Part shown: one piece after another, positions 44,078 to 53,141 of the stretch
Layout of the letters: the number at the start of each line of letters is the position of its first letter
Numbering within the stretch: the stretch's first letter is position 1
Program-made: the position numbers and the translations under genes
The notes under the pieces: model-generated
What the model was told of the DNA's origin: nothing
What the model saw: the letters and a program-made list of their open reading frames with translations, nothing else
The model's database searches: none
DNA from: Phycisphaerae bacterium
GTDB taxonomy: Bacteria > Planctomycetota > Phycisphaerae > UBA1845
Assembly (NCBI GenBank): GCA_029260035.1
Contig: JAJDEA010000264.1
Coordinates: forward strand, 1-64,000
DNA: 64,000 bases
Reading direction: 5' to 3'

Positions 44078-44122
44078 AAAAAGAAAATCCCATCCGGCTC
44101 GCGTTACGAACCAGATGGGATT
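44078..44122 (-). terminator. minus-strand intrinsic terminator (downstream of a tandem pair)
   Basis: AATCCCATC (44086-44094) pairs with GATGGGATT (44114-44122), a 9-bp stem with a 19-base loop. On the minus strand it is followed by TTTTCTTTTTTT, read from the plus-strand A-rich tract just before 44086. No annotated minus-strand gene ends within 800 bases upstream. Confidence 0.7.
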
Positions 44123-44146
44123 ATCCCTCGTGAAAGATGAGAATCT

Positions 44147-44169
44147 AAAAAAATGAGTGAGCGTCACTC
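44147..44169 (-). terminator. minus-strand intrinsic terminator (upstream of a tandem pair)
   Basis: GAGTGA (44155-44160) and TCACTC (44164-44169) form a 6-bp hairpin with a GCG loop, followed on the minus strand by A then seven T (plus-strand A tract 44147-44153). It lies 33 bases before the second hairpin in the direction of transcription, a tandem arrangement that would give strong termination. Confidence 0.6.
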
Positions 44170-44931
44170 GCCCGATTGACCGCCACGGAAGCGGAACGGG
44201 AAGACATCAAATCCCCAAGGCCAAGTCGATCTTCTCTACAATATCGTCAGGCAGTTTGCAGTTGATTCCCTCGCCGACAACATCGAGAACAGATCTCACC
44301 AAAATTCCCCAAAAACCAAATGACGCTCACCCATTGATACCTTCTGCAGCCTTCAGTGTCCCCAAAAAGACTCCATCGGTACCAAACCGCTTCCGCCGGC
44401 CAAAATGAGGATTGGCAACTATACAACGCGCCAGCCCTTCGGACCCGCAGATATCTTGCATCGCCAGCCCCCATTAGCAGGCGACCGCAAGCAAAAGACG
44501 AAATACAGACCATCCGCTCTTATAAAAAATGTACAAAGAGAGCGAATCTTCGATGTCGGACAGTGAATAAGGGCGCAATGAGAAGAGGTAGGTCTAATAG
44601 ACCAAGCGCGCGACGGCTTGCACCGCTCACTTCGAGCGCGTGCGATGACTGGCGTTGTCAAATTGGGAATGTGGCTATGAGCAAAGAGGATAGCAGAAGG
44701 GATTAATGATCAAACTTCAAATATAATAACTACAAATATGTATGGTATTAAATCCCGCTCATCAAACCGCCTATTCCGTCACCTTACACTTCTGTCGTAA
44801 ACCACTCTACCGCACTCATCCGATAAAGTCAAGAAAATAATGTAATCAAATGTCGTCCATACGAAAAACGTGCAATCAAACTCATCATTACCCGTATACG
44901 TTGCCTGCATAACCCCCCGGCAAACTGCTCC

Positions 44932-45399
44932 CTACCGGCGACTCTTGATGCTTCGGTCTACAGAAAAACGAGTCGAGCCTAAGCTATCACGAAACGTCGA
45001 TTCCGACGGATATTCAAGCGTTTTCACCTGCCTCGAGGAGGTCGCAGCTGGGAGCGCCGGCGTTCCCCCGGCTCTCGCTATCAGAAGGCCCTGCAGTAAC
45101 ACAATGGCCTGATTGAACTGCTCAAATACAATATCAATCGAATCGGCAAGGAGAAGCGACCCGATCGACGATTGGGGGGTTTCGGTAATCTCGCCGGGCC
45201 GACCGCCGGATTGCGACAAACGAAAAGTACCGTCGGATACCAGGTTTCCCGGCGATCGCTCGCCAATCGCCGCAACCGTCACATTATCCAAAGGGTCTTG
45301 ACCGTCGATTAGCGTCTGCGAAAACGCCGTTGAACTGAATACGAAAGTCGCAAATGCTACTGCACCGAGCCAACAACCCCTGCACGATCGTTCGTTCAT
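44932..45399 (-). CDS. small exported protein of unknown function
   Basis: 155 residues from ATG 45397-45399 with GGAGG upstream; the in-frame start at 45435 lies before the ribosome-binding site. A signal peptide (NERSCRGCWLGAVAFATFVFSSTAFSQ, in two parts) is followed by a short hydrophilic region and a helix (DSIDIVFEQFNQAIVLLQ). Near the C-terminus the peptide RAGGTPALPA is encoded by a palindromic repeat (45052-45076), so the last 40 residues may be acquired or read-through sequence. No family is recognised. It is convergent with nothing; gyrA ends about 200 bases away on the same strand. Confidence 0.6.
   Translation of the reverse strand: MNERSCRGCWLGAVAFATFVFSSTAFSQTLIDGQDPLDNVTVAAIGERSPGNLVSDGTFRLSQSGGRPGEITETPQSSIGSLLLADSIDIVFEQFNQAIVLLQGLLIARAGGTPALPAATSSRQVKTLEYPSESTFRDSLGSTRFSVDRSIKSRR
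45052..45076. repeat. REP-like palindromic element inside a coding region
   Basis: GAGCGCCGG (45052-45060) and CCGGCTCTC (45068-45076) form an imperfect stem with one mismatch around a 7-base loop. In the overlapping gene it encodes RAGGTPALPA. That peptide is a common translation of dispersed GC-rich palindromes in several bacterial genomes, which is recalled knowledge. Only one copy was noticed in this window. Confidence 0.5.
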
Positions 45400-45607
45400 T
45401 GCGAGGCCTCCACCAAAGGAACCTGTCGTCGTCACCAGCGTTTTCTACACAGTGTCGGCACGCCAGGGTGCGGTCAAATCAATGATTCGTCAGCTTGAGA
45501 TTCATCGGCATAAATCAGATTTCCGAACCACCCTTAAGCCTCACGAGCCGATAACGGGCTATTAAATCGCATCCGCGAGCGTGGCCGTTCATTACTACTT
45601 ACGAGAT

Positions 45608-48202
45608 TCATTCCGCCTGGCCCGCATCGTCAGATTCTGAATCACTTGATTGCTCGTCGACACCTTGACTGCTGCCATTCGTTTCACCGTTTTCGCTTGC
45701 CACCTTTTCGACGGCAACAAGTCGATCGCCCTCCTTGAGGCGGATCAGCCGAACTCCCTGAGTCGCGCGGCCGATTTCGCGCACAGCGGATAGGTCTGTC
45801 CGAAGCATCATTCCGTCCTGCGTAATCATCATCAGATCATCATCGTCAACAACCGCCTGAATGCCGATGACACGCCCGTTACGCTCCGTCGTCTTGATAT
45901 TGATAACGCCCTTACCGCCCCGCTTGGTCTTTCGGTATTCTTCGATGCTGGTTCGTTTGCCATAACCGTTTTCGCAAACAGTCAAGACTGACGACCCCGG
46001 ATCGATCGCGACCATCGAAACCACAGAATCCTCATCAGCAAGCGACATCCCTCGGACACCTCGAGCACTGCGTCCCATCGCGCGAACATCTTCTTCTGCG
46101 AAACGGATAGCCATACCATTCGTGGAGCCGAGGACGATCTCATTGGCCCCCGTGGTTCGTGCGACATTGATAAGCTCGTCATCTTCGTCCAACGTGATGG
46201 CTATGATGCCGTTCGCGCGTGGCCTGCTATAAGCTGCGATCGGCGTCTTCTTGACCGTCCCCTTCGCTGTTGCGAAAAAGACGAACGACTCTTCGAACTC
46301 CTTGACTGCGAGCACAGCCCGATGCTTTTCGCCCTCCTGCATATTCAAAAGATTGGCAATCGATCGTCCGCGCGATGTCCGGCTGAGCGCCGGCAAGTCA
46401 AACACACGCGTCCAGTACACTCGTCCGCAATTCGTGAAGAAGAGAAGATAATCGTGCGTTGATACCGCGAAGACATATTCCAGGAAATCGCCTTCTTTCG
46501 TGCTTCCTCCTCGAACCCCCTTGCCGCCACGCCCCTGCGTTCTATATGAGTCAATATCGGTACGCTTAACGTACCCTTCATGTGAAATCGTAACGACAAC
46601 CGGCTCGTCGGGGATTAGCTCTTCAATGCTGAAGTCGCCAATGGCTTCCACAATTTCGGTCCGACGTTTGCCGGAAAATTTATCCTTGATACCTGTTAGG
46701 TCATCCCGAATGATGCCAAGAACAAGGCGTTCGTCGCGAAGAATCTCCTCGTATCCGTTGATCTCATCAACCAGTTTTGCGTATTCCTGCGCCAGTTTTT
46801 CAGACTCAAGGCCCGTCAGCTTTTGCAACTGCATCGACAGAATGGCCTGCGCCTGCACGGCGGTTAGATGGTGTTCGCCAGACGAGAATCGTTCGACAAA
46901 CGATTCTGGGAGAATCGCTGCAAGTGTCGCAGTTTCCACCAGCTTGAGCGACCGTGCCAATAAATTGGCTTTGGCTGTCGGCGGATCAGGCGATTTCTTG
47001 ATAGTTTCGATGATTTCGTCAATATCCCCAAGGGCAAGGAGAAGCCCTTCAAGGATGTGCGCCCTCTGCTTGGCTCGACGCAACAGGAACGAAGTTCTTC
47101 TCCGAATAACCTCTTTTCGGTGGTCGATGAACAGTTCCAGCATATTCTTGATGGTCAACGTGCGAGGCTGTTTGCCTACAAGCGCGATATTCATGATGTG
47201 GTAATTGTTCTGGAGCGGCGTGTACTGATAAAGCTGGTTCATGATGACGTCTTCGTTCGCATCACGTTTCAAGTCCACTTCAATTCGCACGTTGTGCTTT
47301 CGGTCGGATGCGTCATTGATCGCCGAAACGTCTTTAATTTGCCCTGATTTGACAGCCTGCGCGATTTTCTCCGTTACCGAACTCCGGAGTACGCCGTAGG
47401 GGATTTCGGTGATAACAATCGTTTTCTTGCTTCCCCTCCCCTCTTCGACGTGACACAAACCTCGAAGGGTAATACTCCCCCTGCCGGTTGTGTAAGCGTC
47501 AACAATCCCGCGCCTACCGCAAATCTGTCCGCCGGTCGGAAAATCAGGCCCAGGAAGAACCTTCATGATTTCCGCAGTGGAAATACCTGGATTGTCAAGA
47601 TATGCCAGCAGGACGTCGCAAACTTCGCCGACATTGTGCGGAGGCATATTCGTCGCCATGCCAACCGCAATCCCAGTTGCCCCGTTGACCAACAGGTTTG
47701 GAAACTTGGCGGGCAGCACCGTCGGCTCAGTTCGTGAGTTGTCATAATTCGGAATAAAATCAACAGTGTCATATTCCAAATCATCGAGCAACAGCGTTGC
47801 CGCACCGGTCATGCGCGCTTCCGTGTATCGCATGGCTGCCGGCGGGTCGCCATCTATCGAACCGAAGTTGCCCTGCCCATCAATGAGAGGTTGACGCATA
47901 TTCCAGTCTTGTGCGAGCCGAACGAGTGTCGGATAAATCACGGCATCGCCATGCGGGTGGTAATTGCCGCTGGTGTCACCACTGATCTTGGAACATTTCT
48001 TGGTCTGCGCGCGGGGGCCAAGATTCAGGTCGTTCATAGCTACGAGGATGCGCCGCTGCGATGGTTTCAAGCCGTCTCGAAGATCGGGAAGCGCACGAGA
48101 CATGATCACGCTCATCGAGTAAGTCAGGTACGAATCCTGCATTTCCTCGATCAACGGCTGATTTACAATCCGTTCCGAAGAAGGTTCCACTACATCCGCC
48201 AT
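45608..48202 (-). CDS. gyrA: DNA gyrase subunit A
   Basis: 864 residues. The DNA-cleaving Tyr126 lies in AAMRYTEARM. Breakage-reunion core motifs include SYLTYSMSVIMSRALPDLRDG, split by SMSV, and DGQGNFGSIDGD. The GyrA box appears as QGRGGKGV in the C-terminal pinwheel, which marks gyrase rather than topoisomerase IV. In the quinolone region HPHGDAVIYP, Ala87 and Pro91 replace the Ser83 and Asp87 of the Escherichia coli enzyme. A Glu/Asp/Ser-rich tail ends the protein. gyrB is not in the window. Start ATG 48202 is supported by GGATGG-type purines upstream. Confidence 0.97.
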   Translation of the reverse strand: MADVVEPSSERIVNQPLIEEMQDSYLTYSMSVIMSRALPDLRDGLKPSQRRILVAMNDLNLGPRAQTKKCSKISGDTSGNYHPHGDAVIYPTLVRLAQDWNMRQPLIDGQGNFGSIDGDPPAAMRYTEARMTGAATLLLDDLEYDTVDFIPNYDNSRTEPTVLPAKFPNLLVNGATGIAVGMATNMPPHNVGEVCDVLLAYLDNPGISTAEIMKVLPGPDFPTGGQICGRRGIVDAYTTGRGSITLRGLCHVEEGRGSKKTIVITEIPYGVLRSSVTEKIAQAVKSGQIKDVSAINDASDRKHNVRIEVDLKRDANEDVIMNQLYQYTPLQNNYHIMNIALVGKQPRTLTIKNMLELFIDHRKEVIRRRTSFLLRRAKQRAHILEGLLLALGDIDEIIETIKKSPDPPTAKANLLARSLKLVETATLAAILPESFVERFSSGEHHLTAVQAQAILSMQLQKLTGLESEKLAQEYAKLVDEINGYEEILRDERLVLGIIRDDLTGIKDKFSGKRRTEIVEAIGDFSIEELIPDEPVVVTISHEGYVKRTDIDSYRTQGRGGKGVRGGSTKEGDFLEYVFAVSTHDYLLFFTNCGRVYWTRVFDLPALSRTSRGRSIANLLNMQEGEKHRAVLAVKEFEESFVFFATAKGTVKKTPIAAYSRPRANGIIAITLDEDDELINVARTTGANEIVLGSTNGMAIRFAEEDVRAMGRSARGVRGMSLADEDSVVSMVAIDPGSSVLTVCENGYGKRTSIEEYRKTKRGGKGVINIKTTERNGRVIGIQAVVDDDDLMMITQDGMMLRTDLSAVREIGRATQGVRLIRLKEGDRLVAVEKVASENGETNGSSQGVDEQSSDSESDDAGQAE

Positions 48203-48422
48203 GAGCGATCCATCCTTTGTTCAAACACTGCTGGTAAGGGCATTTCCTATAGAAGCAGCCATTGTACTCGCCCGTCGCTTTCGGACAACGTCTAAGAAGC
48301 TCTGTGTGAAATCTTTATCGTAGGAGTCCAGCTCGCTACTAGGCAAACCGCCGCAGAAACGAGTAACATGCCGCGATAGCGCCAATGCTTCCACCGCACG
48401 ATTCCCTGGCCGGAGATATGAT

Positions 48423-49643
48423 TTGCCGAACAAAAAAACGACCGTTGAACCTGTTCTTGTTCAAAAGCAAGCCGAGATTGATTTGCTCGTAAAGACGTGC
48501 CACGCGGAGAAGGCGTTTGCCTTCGATACGGAATTCGTCATGGAAGATTGCTTCGAGGCTGATCTCTGCCTGCTTCAGGTCGCCACAAAAAACGCCGTAT
48601 ACTTGATTGACCCGTTCCTCGATTTAGATCTTGCGCCGATGTGGGAACTGGTGGCCAACCCGGAGGTTCAAGCCGTTCTTCATGCGGGACAGGAAGACCT
48701 CGCAGTCAGCGTTCGTGCCAGCGGGAAACTACCGAAAAACGTGTTTGATATTCAAATCGCAGCCGGTCTCGCCGGGTACGATTACCCTATGAGTTTGCAG
48801 CGCCTCGTACAGGCGGTTCGCCATGTCCGACTCCACAAAGCTAAAACCCTGACTGATTGGCGAAAGCGTCCGCTTTCAGCCGAGCAAATTCAATACGCCG
48901 CAGAAGACGTTTCGCATTTGCTCAGCATTAGCGATCATTTGGAAGGGAGACTTCGCAAGCTGAACAGGCTGGAGTGGTCCCGCGAAGAATTTGGCCGTTT
49001 TGAAATCGAGGCTACTTACAAGAAACAGGACGTCGACAAGATACTGCGAATCAAGGGAGCCGGATCGCTCAAGGGTCAGCAACTAGCGATTTTGAAAAAG
49101 TTGTTTGCATGGCGTGATGAATTGGCACAACGTCTGAATCGGCCAGCACGAGTCGTGGTGAAGGACTACTTGCTTGTTGAGATCGCAAAACACAACATGG
49201 CTGAGTATGAAGAAATCTGCGACTTACGAGGCATAAACATAGCGAGCAAGGACATCCGTTCGCTTTGCGAAGTTGTCCGAGACGCTCTGACAATCCCGAA
49301 GTCGGAATGGCCCATTCCCAAGAAAATTAAACCCGAAGTCTCCGGACAGGCGGCCCTTGTGGCGCTGGCTACTGCTGTGATTAGGAGCTATTGCGGTAGG
49401 CACGATTTGGCCTACGCCGCAGTTGCATCGCAAAAATCCATCACCGAACTTGTTCGATATTGCACGAAGAATAACGCCAAACCGAACGAAGAGGTGAATT
49501 TGTTAACTGGGTGGCGCGGCGAAACCGTCGGTAAAGTTGTCGCCGCAGTGCTCCAGGGAAAACGACATGTGAGTGTCGAAAGGATCAACAGCGAGTTCGG
49601 CATTTGCGTCTCACCCGCAGATGACGAGCGAGGAACCGCATAG
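48423..49643 (+). CDS. rnd: ribonuclease D
   Basis: 406 residues from TTG 48423, with GGAG at 48412-48415 (7 bases spacing). A 3'-5' exoribonuclease that trims tRNA precursors. DEDD motifs are clear: FDTEFVMED (Asp/Glu), LHAGQEDL (Asp), and YAAEDVSHL, where the usual Tyr is present. An HRDC-type domain follows (LKGQQLAILKKLFAWRDELA). The last 90 residues hold a second HRDC-like segment. It is divergent from gyrA, with 220 bases between the starts. Confidence 0.92.
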   Translation: MPNKKTTVEPVLVQKQAEIDLLVKTCHAEKAFAFDTEFVMEDCFEADLCLLQVATKNAVYLIDPFLDLDLAPMWELVANPEVQAVLHAGQEDLAVSVRASGKLPKNVFDIQIAAGLAGYDYPMSLQRLVQAVRHVRLHKAKTLTDWRKRPLSAEQIQYAAEDVSHLLSISDHLEGRLRKLNRLEWSREEFGRFEIEATYKKQDVDKILRIKGAGSLKGQQLAILKKLFAWRDELAQRLNRPARVVVKDYLLVEIAKHNMAEYEEICDLRGINIASKDIRSLCEVVRDALTIPKSEWPIPKKIKPEVSGQAALVALATAVIRSYCGRHDLAYAAVASQKSITELVRYCTKNNAKPNEEVNLLTGWRGETVGKVVAAVLQGKRHVSVERINSEFGICVSPADDERGTA

Positions 49644-49704
49644 CGTCCTATCTCTTGGGGGCCTTTCGCTAGACATAGCTTGAGCAAACCACGATCGCAA
49701 GAAA

Positions 49705-51633
49705 TCAATGTGTGGGCGATTTTCTAGACGGTCTATGTTGGTCGCGTTTCGGAGTCTGGTAAGTGACAACAGTCGTACTTCGCCAGGCCTTTCCATCGAA
49801 AGTGGTTTTCGACGCCGTGGAACGGTAGAAGTCTATCTTTTTCAGGGCTGGAGCCAACTTGCCACTAAGCGCAAAAATTCGTTGTATCGAGGCCAGCAGT
49901 TTCTTCGCCTCCTCGTTCTTGCCCTTGCCACTAATATCCACTCCACGTTGTGCCGCCATCAGACCCGTCGCCCCACCAATACTCAAAGCCACAGCCCCCT
50001 GGCTTAATTCATCGCCAAAGTTAGTCCGGTCGGCAAAGGACAAAGAGTAGACAGGTCCTTCCGGAAGAAGGCCTTCGGACAAGAATCGTTTTGCCTTAAA
50101 AAATGATGGTGCTCTGCCTTCGGAAACAGCCAGGCATTTCTGAACAGAATCAGGACATGAACCTACAATCAACCATTCCCCCGAAACGCCGACAACCGGC
50201 CGACATAAAAACGCCAGCATCGGATGTGTCAATTCTCGGAACCCCTCCATGCCACCGCAACGATCTCGCACAAGGAGCATTTGGCCGTGCTCACGCAACG
50301 ACGCTCCAGCGATATCGATCGCCGCATTCACCTTCTTTGCCGCAAGCACAGGGTCTTTCACATGCAGGAAGACCACCCAGGAATCTGATGGGAGTGCAGC
50401 ATTCTCAGAGGGAGGAAGGGAAACCGTAACGACTTCGCCACTTAGCCAATCAAAGATGTCCCTCTGCGGATCAAAATCCACTTTGGCTAACCAGGCGTGC
50501 CACTTCGCGATGGCGCCCGCCCCGCCGGGGATATCATCGCGTACAAGGCTCGTAATGAACTCATAAAGTCTATCGACATTGAGCATACTGCTTGCATAAA
50601 ACCCAGTTGCGTCTTCCGGGATGATTCGATGCACATCAGACATTGATCGGCGATCTGAGAAGATCCGTGCTACCGCGCTACGTTCTTTTCCACGTTGAAT
50701 TCGCGTGATCCCCTCCGTCGTTTGACGCCGATCCTTCGTCACTGTCGTCATAACGGAATAGTCAATGATATCCAGCTTGCCGAAAACACGGGCAAAAATA
50801 TCGGCAACGGCGGCACCTTCTTTTCCTTTTCGAGATAGCTCGCTGCGCAAAGCTGAGTTGATGTTCCCCAAGAGTCCGCGAACATCGGCGAAGAAGAGGA
50901 AATCCTCGGGTGCAGGCAATTCAGCTACAGCCTTACGAAATCGAGGCTGCCTGGTCAATGGCACTGATTCCGAACGGCCTGCCAATAGCGCTACAACCTC
51001 GGCGCCCATCTTCTCGCCAAAAACAAACCCGAATACCGGACCACGGCGAAGAAGCGCAAGTCGCGAGAACTCCCCACGAGAAGATAAAGGATCACCTATA
51101 ACAAGCCAAAGCAAATCAACATCGCCAACTTTCTTTGGCACAAGAGTCACTTTGTCGCTGTACTTTGCCAATTCACTAAATATGGCCCGCAAACCTGTCC
51201 AGTTACTTTCGAGCGTCGCAGAAGCAGGCCTTAAAAGGACAACATATTCAGGCATCGATTTGCCAGCTGCGATTCGCTCGGCAAGGGCAAGCTCCTTGGC
51301 AATCAAGTCTCGCCACGCAACGCCTTCAAAAAGACCGGCCAGTTTGGCGAGATCGGCTCTGCCTGAATCCCCTTCTTCCTCAGGAAGAAATGTCGAGACG
51401 AGCGATACAGCCTCGCGGCTGAGGTTCAGCCTTTCGACTTCTTCAAAAACCTTCCCCCACTCCTTCTCAAGCCAGGCGTTTTCCGGGTTTTCTACAAAAC
51501 TGGTGTAGAGCCAACAGTTCCCAGGTATATATCGGCCCAGGGAAAACTGCTGAGGCAAATCGCCCGCAAGCGCCAAGGACGTAGCCATAAACACTGGCAG
51601 GACACACCAATTTTGCAGTCGCTTGGACAACAC
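49705..51633 (-). CDS. large exported protein of unknown function
   Basis: 642 residues from GTG 51631-51633 (GGAG 7 bases upstream). A signal peptide (NWCVLPVFMATSLALAGD) precedes a mature protein with mixed strands and helices. Segments such as PEYVVLLRPASATL, VGDVDLLWLVIGDP, EDFLFFADVRGLLGNINSAL, DATGFYASSMLNVDRLYEF and FLHVKDPVLAAKKVNAAI recall DUF3352-type periplasmic proteins, in which a repeated 'FADVRGL..' core occurs. No catalytic motif is visible. It is convergent with rnd. Function is unknown; the DUF3352 likeness is weak. Confidence 0.75.
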   Translation of the reverse strand: MLSKRLQNWCVLPVFMATSLALAGDLPQQFSLGRYIPGNCWLYTSFVENPENAWLEKEWGKVFEEVERLNLSREAVSLVSTFLPEEEGDSGRADLAKLAGLFEGVAWRDLIAKELALAERIAAGKSMPEYVVLLRPASATLESNWTGLRAIFSELAKYSDKVTLVPKKVGDVDLLWLVIGDPLSSRGEFSRLALLRRGPVFGFVFGEKMGAEVVALLAGRSESVPLTRQPRFRKAVAELPAPEDFLFFADVRGLLGNINSALRSELSRKGKEGAAVADIFARVFGKLDIIDYSVMTTVTKDRRQTTEGITRIQRGKERSAVARIFSDRRSMSDVHRIIPEDATGFYASSMLNVDRLYEFITSLVRDDIPGGAGAIAKWHAWLAKVDFDPQRDIFDWLSGEVVTVSLPPSENAALPSDSWVVFLHVKDPVLAAKKVNAAIDIAGASLREHGQMLLVRDRCGGMEGFRELTHPMLAFLCRPVVGVSGEWLIVGSCPDSVQKCLAVSEGRAPSFFKAKRFLSEGLLPEGPVYSLSFADRTNFGDELSQGAVALSIGGATGLMAAQRGVDISGKGKNEEAKKLLASIQRIFALSGKLAPALKKIDFYRSTASKTTFDGKAWRSTTVVTYQTPKRDQHRPSRKSPTH

Positions 51634-51901
51634 ACTCGATCTCCAACGGAATCAAAAACTTCGATCTGGGCTACCGAACTGACATTAAGGCCAAGCCGTC
51701 CGCCAATCAAGAAAGGATCTGTGCAACATCAACGAACAGGCTCTCCGTACCCTCCAAATCCAGCATAGTGGTCCCGTCGGCCCAAAACCAGCTTTTCTAT
51801 GTCAATTGTTGTCCATTCTTGTGCTCTTGCACGGTCGGCTGCTGTGAATTTCAAAGGGGCAAACGGGGATCGAGCTCGAATCGCTGCCGCTGAGGCCAGT
51901 T

Positions 51902-52348
51902 CTACCGCAGGTCTTTCTCGAAGATCACGACATTGTTGCCCGTAGGCGTGTCGTAGCGGACGCCAACCATGTCGTACCCCTCCGAGATAGCCACATGCAG
52001 CATCGGCCTGTGCTGATTCTGGCATTCAAATCGCAGAATTGAGTAATCGTGGTCTTTTGCCCACGCGGATTGAGCGCGGATCAATTGCGTTGCAATACTC
52101 ATTCGCCTTGCATCCGGTACAACACCGCAAATCCAGCTGAAGAAGGTCGAAGGCATCATCTCGAAGCCGATGATGAAGCCGACATGCTGCTCTTCCACGA
52201 CAGCCACCATTGAGCAGACGTTGTGTCGACCTTGGAACCGCCGACGGAAGAATTCCTCATCCTGGCGCGGACTCATCACCTGGTTGTATAAATCGGTAAT
52301 TAGTTCAGTCTCGGTCGGCCCGACGGGTATTATCTGTGCATTGGCCAT
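51902..52348 (-). CDS. GNAT-family N-acetyltransferase
   Basis: 148 residues from ATG 52348, with GGGAG about 9 bases upstream. The acetyl-CoA-binding motif A reads WICGVVPDARRMSIATQLI: a strand, then R-R-x-S-I-A in place of the common RGxGxG/A. The end, GYDMVGVRYDTPTGNNVVIFEK, forms the final strands. Length and fold order fit the GNAT superfamily. The substrate is unknown (amino group of a small molecule or protein). It lies between two unrelated minus-strand genes. Confidence 0.8.
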   Translation of the reverse strand: MANAQIIPVGPTETELITDLYNQVMSPRQDEEFFRRRFQGRHNVCSMVAVVEEQHVGFIIGFEMMPSTFFSWICGVVPDARRMSIATQLIRAQSAWAKDHDYSILRFECQNQHRPMLHVAISEGYDMVGVRYDTPTGNNVVIFEKDLR

Positions 52349-52552
52349 GGCTTAGACTCCCGGATTCTCCCCTTCGATAACATCGTACAACACCTGAGCA
52401 CGAATGCGAACTTGTTTGAGGCAGATTCTCACTCTCAATTGAAGTGTTGGCTTTGGGCTTCCGTCTCGGAGGGGGGCGCATCCGCAAGGCTTGCTTCTAT
52501 TGGGATAGGGCGATATTACGTCATTGCCCCATTCGGCTCGGAGGGCAGCCTG

Positions 52553-52774
52553 TTACATCGGCGTCTTGATTCCGCAGGCGCGCGTCACGCACCAGGCTCG
52601 TTTTGCTTCGTACAGTTGAAACAAGCCCGCAAGAACAGCGACACCCGTAACGATCCAGCGAATAGAGGCTGTCGCGGGCCAATCGAATAGCCAAATCCCG
52701 CCGCCGAAGGCGATCGTGAGAACACCGCTAATCGCCCGCGCGATTCGGCCCTTTCGATCAATGTTGGGTTTCAC
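52553..52774 (-). CDS. DUF2892 (YgaP-like) small membrane protein
   Basis: 73 residues from GTG 52772-52774, chosen because AAGGAG lies about 9 bases upstream (a GTG at 52783 abuts it). The sequence KPNIDRKGRIARAISGVL is the DUF2892 start, and two hydrophobic helices follow (SGVLTIAFGGGIWLF and WIVTGVAVLAGLFQLY). A short tail holds two Cys (RAWCVTRACGI), typical of the family. The function of the domain is not known; in rhodanese YgaP it anchors the enzyme to the membrane. Confidence 0.82.
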   Translation of the reverse strand: MKPNIDRKGRIARAISGVLTIAFGGGIWLFDWPATASIRWIVTGVAVLAGLFQLYEAKRAWCVTRACGIKTPM

Positions 52775-53141
52775 GGCTTGCACTCCTTAACTGATGACTC
52801 AAATGATACCCCAATCGAAGCGATTCATTCAAGACGCCGCCCTATCTACTTCTTCCCCCAACGCCCTTCCCTTTCAGTGAGGTTGTTTCCACTATATTAT
52901 CTGCCAGAACGCTACTTCGACATTCACGTCAGGATTTGGCGCCCTCGCTGTTGCCGACGCCAATTTCTTCGATTCAGAGTAACATGTGGCGTTGCTGCTC
53001 CGACGAATCAAACCCATGATCTGATTGAGGAGTTCGACGCCATCAATACGGCTTTGTATAGTGGGCTGGAATTCGTATTGCGTTTGGTTTCGCCAAAACA
53101 GTGCCATAGACGCTTGTGATTCGATTCTCTTTTTCAACGCA
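52775..53141. other. divergent intergenic region
   Basis: 367 bases between the DUF2892 gene (minus) and the HEAT-repeat gene (plus). The plus-strand frame extends upstream to 53025 and another short one spans 52778-53119, but neither has a ribosome-binding site or recognisable protein sequence. The sequence is moderately AT-rich around 52885-52920. No repeat, hairpin or clear promoter hexamers were identified. Confidence 0.4.

Larger units (their letters stand above)
43634..44931. other. 1.3 kb region without a confident gene, bounded by minus-strand terminators
   Basis: No convincing coding sequence lies here. Short frames on both strands (for example plus strand 43860-44072) have no ribosome-binding site and unusual composition. 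On the minus strand a short frame, 44207-44299 (about 30 residues, GTG start, GGGGA upstream), is in frame with another short one, 44327-44461, across a stop codon, so a decayed gene is possible. Two terminators pointing leftward (44147-44169 and 44078-44122) imply a minus-strand transcript. An AT-rich stretch at about 44700-44760 could be its promoter, though no good hexamers are seen. The first 200 bases also hold the promoter of the giant gene. Confidence 0.5.
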
